From assembly GCA_016718205.1 (NCBI GenBank), contig JADKEB010000031.1:248001-312000 (forward strand): DNA of 64,000 nucleotides, given 5' to 3'. Positions 37,220 to 46,547 of the stretch are shown here, one piece after another; positions within the stretch are counted from its first letter, which is position 1; each line of letters opens with the position of its first letter. The translations under genes were made by a program, and so were the position numbers. The notes beneath the pieces were generated by a model that was given only the letters and a program-made list of their open reading frames with translations, ran no database searches and was not told the DNA's origin. This DNA is from Saprospiraceae bacterium (lineage in GTDB: Bacteria > Bacteroidota > Bacteroidia > Chitinophagales > Saprospiraceae).

Positions 37220-39835
37220 ATGAAATTATTAAAAACAGCAGTTTTATTATTGATTAGCTTAAATTGTTTTTCGCAATCAATTTCCTTGCCCAAAGAAAGT
37301 AAACTTAAATTTGGCGATAACCCTGAATGGGCAAGCCCTAATTTCAATGATAGTGAATGGCAAACCCAGATATTTCCCAATAGTTTTAAAGACGTGAAAT
37401 ACGATTCATCTTATTGTTGGTATAGAATTAAATTGACTATCCCATCAACTTTGAAAACAAATAATGGAAAGGGATTAAAGTTAAAACTTGGTAAAATCGA
37501 TGATGTTGATCAAACTTATATTAATGGAAATCTAATTGGTGAAACAGGTTCTTTGCCGCCAAACTATGTTACCAAATGGGGAGAACAAAGAGTCTATACC
37601 ATACCCGAAAACATGGTACAATGGGACAAAGAAAATGTAATTGCCGTTAGGATTTATAATCTGATTGGTGGAATGGGTATGTGGGAAGGTCCTTACACTA
37701 TTGAACCACTGGGATGGATTGACGAAGTTTCGGTGAGCCATAGTTTCATGGAAACTGCTAAAAACAGTTTCAGTACAAAAATTACGTTTACAAATAAAAC
37801 CGACAATACTTTTAGCGGAACAGTGAAATACTGGATAGCCGACAAGGCAAATAAAAAAGTTTTGTTTACAGAAACAAAAAATGTAAACCTTCCGGCAAAA
37901 CCAGGAGCGGAAACAGAAGTAACTTTCGCAAATTTCAAATCTGCAACCGAAAATGTATTTAATGTCGGTTATCAGATTAATGACAACAACAGCTCACTCT
38001 TCAGCAAAAAGGAACAGTTTTTTATTGCTGCCAATCATATTGAAATTCCTGTTCTGAAAGAAGTAAAACCGTTAGTAAAAAATAAAATTCAAAATAATTA
38101 CAACACAGTTACTTTTCAAAATGAACGATTCAATGGTTTCTTAGGAACCAGATTTGACAAAAATCTTACTCAAAGGTTGTTAAAAGTTGATGAATTTGGT
38201 TTAATAGGTTCATATTTGGATCGGCCAGGTATTCACCCTTGGGCTGGTGAGCATGTTGGGAAGTATTTAGAGACTGCTTGTAATGTGTGGAAACTTACTG
38301 GTAACCGGGATTTAAAAAAGCAAATGGACAGGTTAATGTATCAATTGATCAATACTCAAAAGGAAGATGGCTATTTAGGTACTTACACACCAGATCAATA
38401 CTGGACCAGCTGGGATGTATGGAGCCACAAATATAACCTTCACGGATTACTTGCTTATTATGCTGCAACGGGTTATAAGCCGGCTTTGGAGTCATGTCAA
38501 AAAATGGGAAATCTATTATGCAGAACTTTTGGAAATAATCCCGGCCAAATGGATATTATAGAAGCGGGGACACATATGGGTATGGCGGCCACCAGTGTAT
38601 TAGACGCAATGGTCGATTTATACAAATACACAGCTGATAAAAAGTATTTGGATTTTTGTTATTACATTTTAGAAGCATGGGATCAGGATAACGGCCCAAA
38701 AGTTATCAGCACAATCCTTGCAACGGGAAAAGTTAATAAAGTAGGTAATAATAAGTCGTACGAAATGCTCTCTAATTATGTTGGATTGATTAAACTCTAT
38801 CAAATAACCGGTGATAAAAAATTTCTGAAAGCTACCGAATTAGCCTGGCAGGATGTAGTGACCAATCAATTATACATCACAGGCACTTCCAGCTCTCATG
38901 AATATTTTCAGGAAGATAAATACCTGCCTGCAGGCATAAAAGACAATATGGGTGAGGGCTGCGTGACAACCACCTGGGTGCAGCTTAATCAAAACTTATT
39001 TGAAACAACCGGTGATATTAAATATCTGAACGAATTGGAAAGAACAGTGTATAATCATTTGCTTGCTGCCGAAAATCCACAAACCGGTTGTGTGAGTTAC
39101 TACACACCATTGATGAATAAAAAACCCTATACTTGCCACATAACCTGTTGCCAGTCAAGTGTTCCAAGAGGCATTGCATTAGTGCCCAAGTTCACTTTCG
39201 GAAATATTAATAAAATACCCACTGTATTATTTTATGAACCGGCAATATACAAAGACAAGGTAATGACTTCTGATAAAAATATTATTGAAGTTGCTTTCAA
39301 TTTAGAAGGAAATTTTCCTGAAAGCGGAAACATTGTTTTATCTGTTACAGGATCAAAGCCAGCCAGTTTCTCTGTAGCATTGAGAGTGCCTGAGTGGTGT
39401 ACTAATTATACTGCTAAAGCTGGAGATAAAGTTTATAAGGGTATAGCCAATCAATTTATAACGATAACAAAAAATTGGAAACCCGGTGAGAAAGTGATGA
39501 TCAGTTTTGATATGCCGGCTACAACCATTCCAGGAGGAAAAAATTATCCCAACCAGGTTGCCTTTCAACGTGGACCACAAGTTTTGGCTTTGGATGGAAG
39601 TTTAAATTCTGCCGTTGTAAATGATCTTTTTTCAAATTTTAAAGAAGGAGTATCAATTGACAATCCCAGTCTGGTAAATGAATCTAAGCTATTGCCAGCT
39701 AATTGGGTGGGTAAGCAGGCCTATTCAGTGAATATATTAAATAGTAATGAAAAAATTGTTTTAGTGCCCTTTGCTGAAGCCAGCCAAACCGATGGTGAAA
39801 TGAGAGTTTGGTTACCTCTGCAAATAAAAAATTAA
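37220..39835 (+). CDS. GH127-like beta-L-arabinofuranosidase (DUF1680) with N-terminal CBM-like domain
   Basis: 871 residues with a signal peptide (VLLLISLNCFSQ). Residues 20-170 look like a galactose-binding/sandwich domain with WYRIKLTIPSTL and YINGNLIG. The (alpha/alpha)6 barrel starts near residue 290 (RFNGFLGTRFDKN) and shows GEHVGKYLETACNVW and the KEDGYLGTY turn. EGCVTTTW and CHITCCQSS carry the Glu and Cys positions used for zinc and nucleophile in GH127. Substrate is a guess; DUF1680 proteins have several specificities. The GH5 gene follows 4 bp later. Confidence 0.85.
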   Translation: MKLLKTAVLLLISLNCFSQSISLPKESKLKFGDNPEWASPNFNDSEWQTQIFPNSFKDVKYDSSYCWYRIKLTIPSTLKTNNGKGLKLKLGKIDDVDQTYINGNLIGETGSLPPNYVTKWGEQRVYTIPENMVQWDKENVIAVRIYNLIGGMGMWEGPYTIEPLGWIDEVSVSHSFMETAKNSFSTKITFTNKTDNTFSGTVKYWIADKANKKVLFTETKNVNLPAKPGAETEVTFANFKSATENVFNVGYQINDNNSSLFSKKEQFFIAANHIEIPVLKEVKPLVKNKIQNNYNTVTFQNERFNGFLGTRFDKNLTQRLLKVDEFGLIGSYLDRPGIHPWAGEHVGKYLETACNVWKLTGNRDLKKQMDRLMYQLINTQKEDGYLGTYTPDQYWTSWDVWSHKYNLHGLLAYYAATGYKPALESCQKMGNLLCRTFGNNPGQMDIIEAGTHMGMAATSVLDAMVDLYKYTADKKYLDFCYYILEAWDQDNGPKVISTILATGKVNKVGNNKSYEMLSNYVGLIKLYQITGDKKFLKATELAWQDVVTNQLYITGTSSSHEYFQEDKYLPAGIKDNMGEGCVTTTWVQLNQNLFETTGDIKYLNELERTVYNHLLAAENPQTGCVSYYTPLMNKKPYTCHITCCQSSVPRGIALVPKFTFGNINKIPTVLFYEPAIYKDKVMTSDKNIIEVAFNLEGNFPESGNIVLSVTGSKPASFSVALRVPEWCTNYTAKAGDKVYKGIANQFITITKNWKPGEKVMISFDMPATTIPGGKNYPNQVAFQRGPQVLALDGSLNSAVVNDLFSNFKEGVSIDNPSLVNESKLLPANWVGKQAYSVNILNSNEKIVLVPFAEASQTDGEMRVWLPLQIKN

Positions 39836-39839
39836 AGAG

Positions 39840-41480
39840 ATGAGAAAAGTAGTAATCCTGTTTTTAATAATGCTCAACAGCATTGTTTCTTTCACCCAAA
39901 AAAAACAGGGAAAGGGTATAAGTTTTTTACATACAGCTGGTCAGAATATGGTAGATGAATCCGGTAAAAAAGTCTTCTTAAAGGGAGTTGGATTGGGAAA
40001 CTGGCTTTTACCTGAAGGATACATGTGGAAGTTTGGAAAACTTGGTGACCGTCCACGCACAATTGAAAAAGTAATTGCAGAATTGATTGGCAAAGAGAAG
40101 TCTGTAGAGTTCTGGAAAGTGTACAGGAACAATTATATCACAGAAGATGACATAAAGCGAATAGCCGAATTGGGGTTTAATTCAGTACGACCCGCATTAA
40201 ACTCCAGACTATTTTTAACAGAAGGAGAAAATCCCATTTACGTTGAAGAAGGATTTCTTTTAATGGATAACTTGATTTCATGGTGCAAAAAATATGGAAT
40301 ATATGTAATAATTGATATGCACGGAGCGCCAGGAGGACAAACAGGTGCTAATATTGATGATAGCCCGAATAATTTACCCGAACTTTTTATTGAAAAAAAG
40401 TATCAGGATCAGTTGGTTGATCTATGGATTAAAATTGTACAGCGATATAAAGACGAACCTGTTGTTGCTGCTTATGATTTACTGAATGAACCTTTACCAA
40501 AAGGATCTGGTGCGGCAGATAAATACAAGCATTTACTAGTCCCACTCTATCAACGAATCACTTCTGAAATACGCAAAATAGATCAGAGGCATATGATTAC
40601 TTTAGAAGGGTTTGATTGGTCAAACGATTGGTCACTTTTTGATAAACCATTCGATAGTAATACTTTTTACCAGTTTCATTATTACTGTTGGGGCAGACCC
40701 GATAATTTGAATAGCATAGATGAATATTTAAAAAAGAGAGATGAACTTAACACGCCAATATGGGTAGGAGAAACTGGCGAAAAAGGGAATGCAATTTATT
40801 GGGCAACCACACAATTATTTGAAGCGAACAACATTGGTTTTTCTTTTTGGCCTTGGAAAAAATTAGATACCCAAAATACGCCTTACTCAATTAAAAAGCC
40901 AGATAATTGGGATTTAATTTCAGAATATACCAAAGGCGGTGCAAAACCTGATGCTGTAATTGCTGAAAAAGCATTGAATGAATTTCTTGAGAATATAAAA
41001 CTTTCCAACTGCGATTATTTTGAAGATGTATGCAATGCTATACTACCAAGAATCCCCGGAAAAATTGAGGCTGAAAATTATGGACATGATGGGTTTAATC
41101 AATCATATTTTGTAAAGGACACAACAACCAAATCAAAGCATTATAGAAAAAACGAACCTGTAAAAATTAGTCTCGACAGTAAGGACAAAGAACAATTTTG
41201 GTCGGAGCAATCAATTGAACTTCAGCAGTCGGAATGGGTAGTATACAATTTTGAATGTTTAGACAAGAAAAAACATCAATTATCCATCAGGGCGTCTGTT
41301 GCTGAAGTGCCTGCAAACATAATTATTGAGATAAATAATAAAAAGGTTATCGTTAATGTATTAAGTAAGGACTTTTTAGAGCAGACAGTAGGTAGTTATA
41401 AACTGAACAAAGGGAAGAATAAAATTAAAATTCTGATCAAGTCTGGTATGTTGAAGCTGGATTGGTTAAGGTTTGATTAA
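39840..41480 (+). CDS. GH5-family glucanase with C-terminal CBM-like domain
   Basis: 546 residues with a signal peptide (LFLIMLNSIVSFTQ). The GH5 barrel begins KVFLKGVGLGNWLLPEGYMW, has VIIDMHGAPGGQ, AYDLLNEPLP with the acid/base Glu and WVGETGEKGN with the nucleophile Glu. It resembles the exo-1,3- or 1,6-glucanase branch of the family. From residue 410 on (PGKIEAENYGHDG) a CBM6/35-like beta-sandwich follows. It fits the beta-glucan theme of the operon. Confidence 0.92.
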   Translation: MRKVVILFLIMLNSIVSFTQKKQGKGISFLHTAGQNMVDESGKKVFLKGVGLGNWLLPEGYMWKFGKLGDRPRTIEKVIAELIGKEKSVEFWKVYRNNYITEDDIKRIAELGFNSVRPALNSRLFLTEGENPIYVEEGFLLMDNLISWCKKYGIYVIIDMHGAPGGQTGANIDDSPNNLPELFIEKKYQDQLVDLWIKIVQRYKDEPVVAAYDLLNEPLPKGSGAADKYKHLLVPLYQRITSEIRKIDQRHMITLEGFDWSNDWSLFDKPFDSNTFYQFHYYCWGRPDNLNSIDEYLKKRDELNTPIWVGETGEKGNAIYWATTQLFEANNIGFSFWPWKKLDTQNTPYSIKKPDNWDLISEYTKGGAKPDAVIAEKALNEFLENIKLSNCDYFEDVCNAILPRIPGKIEAENYGHDGFNQSYFVKDTTTKSKHYRKNEPVKISLDSKDKEQFWSEQSIELQQSEWVVYNFECLDKKKHQLSIRASVAEVPANIIIEINNKKVIVNVLSKDFLEQTVGSYKLNKGKNKIKILIKSGMLKLDWLRFD

Positions 41481-41515
41481 GTTAGAGCTTATAAATAAAA
41501 TTTAATAATTAAGAA

Positions 41516-43135
41516 ATGAAAAAAATAAATTTATTGGTATTAATTATTATCGGAACGATGTGTTTTATACAGGTTCAATCTCAAAGCAAAATACTTTCTA
41601 TAAGCAAGCAAAAGCTGAAAGATAAAATTGCAGGAGGCTGGGCCGGAAAAATGATTGGTGTCACTTATGGTGCACCCACAGAATTTAGGTATCAGCAAAA
41701 AATAAATAACGATTCTATTAAATGGACACCAGCAGATATTAAAGGCAGTGTTTGGCAGGATGATATTTATGTGCAACTGACTTTCATGATGGCTATGGAT
41801 AAATACGGTATGGATGCACCGGCGGTCAAATACCAGGAAATGCTGGCAAAGGCAGGATATCACCTTTGGTGTGCCAATATGCAGGCAAGGAAAAATTATT
41901 TTGATGGTATTTATCCTCCCATGTCCGGCAATCCGGAGTATAATTTTCGGGCTGACGATATTGACTTTCAGATTGAAGCAGATTACATAGGATTCATGAA
42001 TCCCGGTATGATACAGAACATCATTAACGAATCTGATAAAATAGGACATATCATGAACTATGGCGATGGTGTTTACGGCGGAATATTTTTAAGTGCGCTG
42101 TACAGTGCCGCCTTTTTTGAAAATGATATCAATAAAATAATTGAAACTGGCCTTTCATCCATTCCTGCTGAAAGCGATTATGCAAGAATTGTAAGAGACG
42201 TAATCAAACTGCACCGGTATTATCCCAATGATTGGCAAGCCGCCTGGAAAGAGCTGGATGCAAAATGGGGAGATGTGGACATTAGTGGTGCCGGTTCTCC
42301 ATTTAATATCGATGCCAAATTAAATGGTGCTTTTATTGTAATGGGATTATTATATGGAGAAGGTGATGATTATAAAACGCTTGAAATAACTACACGCTGT
42401 GGAGCCGATTCAGACTGTAACCCATCAAATGCAATGGCAGTGATTGGTGTAATTAAAGGGTTTGCAAAACTTCCTGTTGAAATGAGAAAAGGTGTGCAGG
42501 CTGTTGGGGATTCTGTTTTTATTAATACAACTTATTCATTTAATACTGCTGTGGAAAGTACCTATAACTACGCGTTGAAATTAATTCTGCAAAATGGTGG
42601 AAAAATTAAGGGTAATACAATTTCCTGGCCTATTCAGGTTTATAAACCGGCTTCATTTGAGAACTCTTTCCCTGAGGTTGTTTTTGATACCAAAGCCTCC
42701 ATTTTTGAAAAAGAAAAATGGAAGTTCAGGGGTAATTGGAATATGTTTAAAGTGAAATCATGGGATGGGAAAAAAGAAACTGAGCAATCAATGTTTTCAA
42801 ATACGAAGGGAGATGAGCTTGAATTTGAATTTAACGGAACAGGGATTTCATTAATGGGAAACTGGGTAAAAGATGGGGGTAAAGCTGATATCTATCTGGA
42901 TGGAAAATTTCATAGGAGTATTGATACTTATTATAACTACAGTCAACAGGAGCATCGGAATGTTTCGCTGTGGCATGTGTTTCAGTTAAACCCAGGAAAA
43001 CATACAATAAAACTGGTAGTTAAGGGGGACAAAAACATTGAATCTTTAAATACAAACGTATACATCACTGAAGCAATTATTTATAAGAATGAACCAAAGA
43101 AAAGTGATGTATATAAATTTTCTTTTGAAAAATAA
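41516..43135 (+). CDS. ADP-ribosylglycohydrolase-family exported protein
   Basis: 539 residues with a signal peptide (IIIGTMCFIQVQSQ). The ADP-ribosyl-GH helical fold is indicated by KIAGGWAGKMIGVTYGAPTE, then WQDDIYVQLTFM replacing the usual GDDT-type metal motif, and TRCGADSDCNPSNAMAVIG, the second metal-binding signature. From about residue 400 on, a galactose-binding-like domain (LEFEFNGTGISLMGNWVKDG) is attached. Export means the substrate is extracytoplasmic, so removal of a ribosyl group from a nucleoside-like compound is more likely than protein de-ADP-ribosylation. It heads a ribokinase and permease pair. Confidence 0.85.
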   Translation: MKKINLLVLIIIGTMCFIQVQSQSKILSISKQKLKDKIAGGWAGKMIGVTYGAPTEFRYQQKINNDSIKWTPADIKGSVWQDDIYVQLTFMMAMDKYGMDAPAVKYQEMLAKAGYHLWCANMQARKNYFDGIYPPMSGNPEYNFRADDIDFQIEADYIGFMNPGMIQNIINESDKIGHIMNYGDGVYGGIFLSALYSAAFFENDINKIIETGLSSIPAESDYARIVRDVIKLHRYYPNDWQAAWKELDAKWGDVDISGAGSPFNIDAKLNGAFIVMGLLYGEGDDYKTLEITTRCGADSDCNPSNAMAVIGVIKGFAKLPVEMRKGVQAVGDSVFINTTYSFNTAVESTYNYALKLILQNGGKIKGNTISWPIQVYKPASFENSFPEVVFDTKASIFEKEKWKFRGNWNMFKVKSWDGKKETEQSMFSNTKGDELEFEFNGTGISLMGNWVKDGGKADIYLDGKFHRSIDTYYNYSQQEHRNVSLWHVFQLNPGKHTIKLVVKGDKNIESLNTNVYITEAIIYKNEPKKSDVYKFSFEK

Positions 43136-43146
43136 AAAAATAAAAA

Positions 43147-43440
43147 ATGAGCACAAGTAAAATAATCGTAATTGGCAGTGCCAATACCGATATGGTAATA
43201 AAAGCAAAACGAATTCCATTACCAGGTGAAACTATTTTAGGTGGTAGCTTTTTTATGAATGCTGGCGGAAAAGGTGCAAACCAGGCAGTTGCTGCTGCCA
43301 GATTGGGCGGGAATGTAATCTTTGTTGCAAAAGTTGGGAACGATATTTTTGGAAAACAAAGTATTGATGGCTTAAAAAAAGAAAATATCAACACTGATTT
43401 TGTTTTTATTGACGAAAAAATCCATCCGGAACTGCTTTGA
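43147..43440 (+). CDS. rbsK: Ribokinase, N-terminal part (frameshifted)
   Basis: First 97 residues of a PfkB-family ribokinase: IIVIGSANTDMVIKAKRIPL, then the first PfkB signature region AGGKGANQAVAAARLGG, a hallmark of ribokinase. The frame ends shortly after IDEKIHPELL. The other frame continues without a gap in homology as PSGTALIMVNEEGEN. A run of six A at 43415-43420 lies at the break; a seventh A would restore one frame reading DEKNPSGTAL. The enzyme would phosphorylate ribose released by the neighbouring hydrolase. Confidence 0.85.
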   Translation: MSTSKIIVIGSANTDMVIKAKRIPLPGETILGGSFFMNAGGKGANQAVAAARLGGNVIFVAKVGNDIFGKQSIDGLKKENINTDFVFIDEKIHPELL

Positions 43441-44066
43441 TTATGGTTAATGAAGAGGGGGAAAATTGTATTCTTGTTGCTCCAGGTGCCAATGCAAATC
43501 TTTTGCCTACGGATATTGAACAGGTAAAGGATATAGATGAAGCAGAAATTATTTTAATGCAATTGGAAATTCCAATGGTAACTATTGTTTCAGTTTCAAA
43601 AAAGGCAAAGGCTAATCTTCAGAAAGTGATAATTAATCCTGCCCCTGCACAAAACTTATCCGACGAATTGCTGAATGGTTTATTCCTTATTACACCAAAT
43701 GAAACGGAAGCAACATTACTGACTGGCATAAAAGTATATGATGAAATAACTGCTTCTCAGGCTGCTGAAATATTTTTAACAAAAGGAGTAGAAAATGTTA
43801 TCATTACACTTGGAAAACAAGGAGCCTATTTTCAAAACAATACACAAAATTTTAAGGTAAGTGCTCCGGTTGTGCAAGCAATTGATTCTACAGCCGCGGG
43901 AGATACATTCAGTGGGGCATTAGTAGTTGCACTCGCTGAAGGAAAAAATTGGGAAAGCGCAGTAAAATTTGCTATTGAAGCTGCTTCCATTTCAGTAACA
44001 AAAATGGGGGCGCAATCTTCAATACCATATAAAAATGACATAAATTTACAATTGATCACCATTTAA
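43437..44066 (+). CDS. rbsK: Ribokinase, C-terminal part (frameshifted)
   Basis: Remaining 209 residues of ribokinase in the shifted frame. It holds the NPAPA and ITPNETEA segments, GKQGAYF and the second PfkB signature around DSTAAGDTFSGALVVALAEG, with the catalytic Asp in AAGD. Joined with the upstream part it gives about 306 residues, normal for RbsK. On its own it has the ATP and catalytic site but no N-terminal sugar-binding lid. The permease gene follows 10 bp later. Confidence 0.85.
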   Translation: MIMVNEEGENCILVAPGANANLLPTDIEQVKDIDEAEIILMQLEIPMVTIVSVSKKAKANLQKVIINPAPAQNLSDELLNGLFLITPNETEATLLTGIKVYDEITASQAAEIFLTKGVENVIITLGKQGAYFQNNTQNFKVSAPVVQAIDSTAAGDTFSGALVVALAEGKNWESAVKFAIEAASISVTKMGAQSSIPYKNDINLQLITI

Positions 44067-44076
44067 AACAAACATT

Positions 44077-45075
44077 ATGTATATCGTAGAAAATTATGGA
44101 CTGGCTATTATGCTTTGTGTAGTCACCATGATATGCTGGGGTAGTTGGGCAAATACTACCAAACTCACCACCAAAACTTGGCGCTTTGAACTTTTTTATT
44201 GGGATTATGGTTTTGGAATTTTAATCACTACTCTCCTTCTGGCTTTTACATTGGGAAGTTATGGAATCGAAGGCAGGTCGTTTATGAATGATATCGGTCA
44301 GGCAGATAATAGCAATATGTTTTATGCTTTTATTGGAGGTGTTATTTTTAATTTGGCTAATATCCTATTAGTAGCTGCAATAGGAATTGCAGGTATGTCT
44401 GTAGCATTTCCGGTGGGAATTGGGATTGCTTTGTTATTAGGAGTAATTGTTAATTATATAACAAACCCCCAAGGCAATCCGATTTTAATTTTTGGAGGAG
44501 TTGCTTTAATTGCGTTGGCAATAATTCTTAACGCAAGAGCTTATCATAAATTGCAAACAAATTCTGCATCAGGTATTTCTAAAAAAGGGTTGATGCTATC
44601 AGTAGTAAGTGGATGTTTGATGGGATTGTTTTACAAATATGTGGCAGATTCAATGGTAACAAATTTTAGTATCCCAGAGGCGGGCAAACTTACTCCTTAT
44701 ACTGCCTTAGTAATTTTTGCCGTGGGTATAGTCATCAGCAGCTTTGTTTTTAATACCATACAAATGAAGCGTCCGTTTAGTGGAACACCTGTTTCGTTTA
44801 ATGATTATTTCCAAGGTTTTAAAAAAGACCATTTAATTGGGATTTTAGGTGGTATGATATGGTGTATAGGAATGTCACTTAGCATTATTGCTTCTGGAAA
44901 AGCAGGCCCTGCAGTTTCTTATGGCTTGGGACAAGGGGCAACAGTAGTTGCTGCAATTTGGGGTATTTATGTTTGGAAAGAATTTGATAAAGCATCAAAG
45001 GCAACCAAGCAATTGTTGAATATAATGTTGCTTTTATACATAGTAGGCTTAACTATGATCATAATTTCAAAATAA
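44077..45075 (+). CDS. Ureide-permease-like (DMT/GRP-type) transporter
   Basis: 332 residues with about ten membrane helices. The start ENYGLAIMLCVVTMICWGSWANT and the block AGMSVAFPVGIGIALLLGVIVNYI are typical of the ureide permease-like branch of the drug/metabolite superfamily, related to glucose/ribose porters. The last gene of the PUL operon, directly after ribokinase, so uptake of ribose or a nucleoside across the inner membrane is the likely role. This is inferred from context and not read from specificity residues. Confidence 0.85.
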   Translation: MYIVENYGLAIMLCVVTMICWGSWANTTKLTTKTWRFELFYWDYGFGILITTLLLAFTLGSYGIEGRSFMNDIGQADNSNMFYAFIGGVIFNLANILLVAAIGIAGMSVAFPVGIGIALLLGVIVNYITNPQGNPILIFGGVALIALAIILNARAYHKLQTNSASGISKKGLMLSVVSGCLMGLFYKYVADSMVTNFSIPEAGKLTPYTALVIFAVGIVISSFVFNTIQMKRPFSGTPVSFNDYFQGFKKDHLIGILGGMIWCIGMSLSIIASGKAGPAVSYGLGQGATVVAAIWGIYVWKEFDKASKATKQLLNIMLLLYIVGLTMIIISK

Positions 45076-45350
45076 CAATTGTTGCTAAGGCCAGATATGG
45101 TTGTTTTCAGACATCCAAGTCCTTCGAGAACTGAAGTGCATGGGTTTTATAAATCCGTCTCACATTGGTACCAGGCTAAAAGGCTTCTTGCTTTGAGTTT
45201 TAAGGTTGTTGAGTCTGATTTGTTAATGCAATTGTTCAAGTGTTATTTTATATTGGTGTTTTGTATGTATTATATGACATTAATTCTATTTCCGATTCAT
45301 AGCACAGCCATGGCATCACTCAGACGTAGTAAATACCACACCTAGCGGGG

Positions 45351-45389
45351 TAGGAGCGTAGCTCTGACATCTTTGTAAGACGGCTCCTA
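45351..45389. repeat. Hairpin-forming repeat
   Basis: Arms TAGGAGC and GCTCCTA pair exactly across 25 bases; inner GAGCGTAGCTC adds a second small palindrome. It is GC-richer than its surroundings and could be a REP-like unit or a terminator of the PUL operon, although no T-run follows. Confidence 0.45.
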
Positions 45390-45513
45390 AAGAAGATGTT
45401 AAATATTCTATATCTGTCGAAAAATAATGGTAAAAGTATCTGTCCCATTTCGCAAAATCATTTCTAATTTACGAGTGATATTTATAAACCATTGATTTTC
45501 AATGACAGGACAA

Positions 45514-45537
45514 ATGATACAAGTTTAAATATACACT
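45514..45537 (-). repeat. Dispersed element end, variant type
   Basis: On the minus strand the sequence GTATATTTAAACTTGTATCA followed by TTTG also occurs, with one difference, at 53678-53699. The partner end was not found, so this is a solo end or an unrelated short repeat of the same kind as the 16 kb and 49 kb elements. Confidence 0.4.
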
Positions 45538-45593
45538 AACTTATTATCGCTGTTTTTTTTCGCTTTAATTTAACATTCCTGTAAGAGTAATTG

Positions 45594-45601
45594 TACTTTT
45601 G
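45594..45601 (+). promoter_or_regulatory. Promoter -7 element of mazG
   Basis: TACTTTTG fits TAnnTTTG. It ends at 45601, so transcription would begin near 45608 and the GTG at 45601 cannot be the start codon; this decides for the ATG at 45622. Confidence 0.55.
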
Positions 45602-45621
45602 TGAGGCACAATCTAATTATA

Positions 45622-46422
45622 ATGGATATAACAAAAGACGAAAATAAACAATTGAAGGCCGGTGCATTTTTGCGTCTGTTGGATATTATGGATGATCTCA
45701 GGGCAAAATGTCCGTGGGACATGAAACAGACCAATGAAAGCCTGAGAATTCTCACCATTGAAGAAACTTATGAACTATCAGATGCTATCATGTCAAAAAA
45801 TGATGAAGAAATCAAAGAAGAAATAGGTGATGTAATGTTGCACATGGTATTTTATGCCAAAATTGCTGAAGAAAAGGGGGTTTTTGACATAAGCCATTCT
45901 TTAAATCAAATCTGCGAAAAACTTATCAAGCGTCATCCTCATATTTACGGAGATGTCACTGTCGAAAATGAAGCTGAAGTAAAGAGAAACTGGGAACAAA
46001 TCAAACTTTCTGAAGGTAAAAAATCCGTTTTATCCGGTGTTCCCGGAAGTTTGCCGGCCATGGTCAAGGCATACCGGATGCAGGAAAAAACAGCGCAGGT
46101 TGGGTTCGAATGGAAAGATAAAATGGATGTTTGGGCCAAAGTTGAAGAAGAGATTCATGAATTTAAAGAAGTGGCCAATACTATGGATCAGGATAGAAAA
46201 GAAGAAGAATTTGGGGATATTTTATTTTCATTGATCAATTATGCAAGGTTTGAAGGTATCAATCCTGAGACAGCTCTTGAAAGGGTCAATAGAAAATTCA
46301 AAAAAAGATTTGAATACATTGAAGATCATGCTCATGTACCTTTGGCAGAAATGACCCTGGAAGAGATGGACGACTTGTGGAATCTTGCCAAAAAAGAATT
46401 TGAGATGAGACCTAACACCTAA
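45622..46422 (+). CDS. mazG: Nucleoside triphosphate pyrophosphohydrolase MazG
   Basis: About 266 residues, cytoplasmic enzyme that hydrolyses NTPs and dNTPs to monophosphates, clearing non-canonical nucleotides. It has the two tandem MazG domains: first CPWDMKQT, LTIEETYELSDAI and EEIGDVMLHMVFYA; second KVEEEIHEFKEV and EEFGDILFSLINYA. I start at the ATG at 45622 because the promoter overlaps the earlier GTG. The last four residues (RPNT) and the stop are already in the heptamer microsatellite, so the original C-terminus may have been a little different. Confidence 0.93.
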   Translation: MDITKDENKQLKAGAFLRLLDIMDDLRAKCPWDMKQTNESLRILTIEETYELSDAIMSKNDEEIKEEIGDVMLHMVFYAKIAEEKGVFDISHSLNQICEKLIKRHPHIYGDVTVENEAEVKRNWEQIKLSEGKKSVLSGVPGSLPAMVKAYRMQEKTAQVGFEWKDKMDVWAKVEEEIHEFKEVANTMDQDRKEEEFGDILFSLINYARFEGINPETALERVNRKFKKRFEYIEDHAHVPLAEMTLEEMDDLWNLAKKEFEMRPNT

Positions 46423-46494
46423 CACCTAATAACACCTAACACCTAACACCTAACACCTAACACCTAACACCTAACACCCTAACACCTAACACCC
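46410..46494. repeat. Heptamer microsatellite (AACACCT)n
   Basis: About twelve head-to-tail copies of AACACCT, with a TAAT interruption early and two CCCT variants late. It begins inside the last codons of mazG and ends exactly where homology of the aminotransferase resumes. Confidence 0.9.
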
Positions 46495-46547
46495 TGGAGC
46501 ATTTCATTGCTCATGTCAGAGAAGTCAATTATCAGGGAGCTTACTAT

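Larger units (their letters stand above)
45076..45621. other. Intergenic region with repeats before mazG
   Basis: About 545 bp. It holds a 39 bp hairpin-like repeat at 45351-45389, an inverted-repeat element end at 45514-45537 and the mazG -7 promoter element at 45594. A 88-codon frame at 45079-45345 has no protein-like character. Confidence 0.5.

Noticed and set aside
41540..42049. Long antisense frame (169 codons) inside the ADP-ribosylglycohydrolase gene
   Set aside because: Shadow of a gene with clear family motifs on the other strand; His/Cys/Ile-rich artefact.
45079..45345. 88-codon frame after the permease gene
   Set aside because: Starts with a non-ATG codon, has no protein-like composition and lies in repeat-containing DNA.
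46090..46115. GGTTCGAAT-like T-arm sequence suggesting a tRNA
   Set aside because: It lies inside the mazG coding frame and no acceptor stem or anticodon arm surrounds it.
46410..46494. Regular repeats suggestive of a CRISPR or telomere-like array
   Set aside because: Seven-base units without spacers; a plain microsatellite. The similarity to telomeric repeats is coincidental in a bacterial chromosome.
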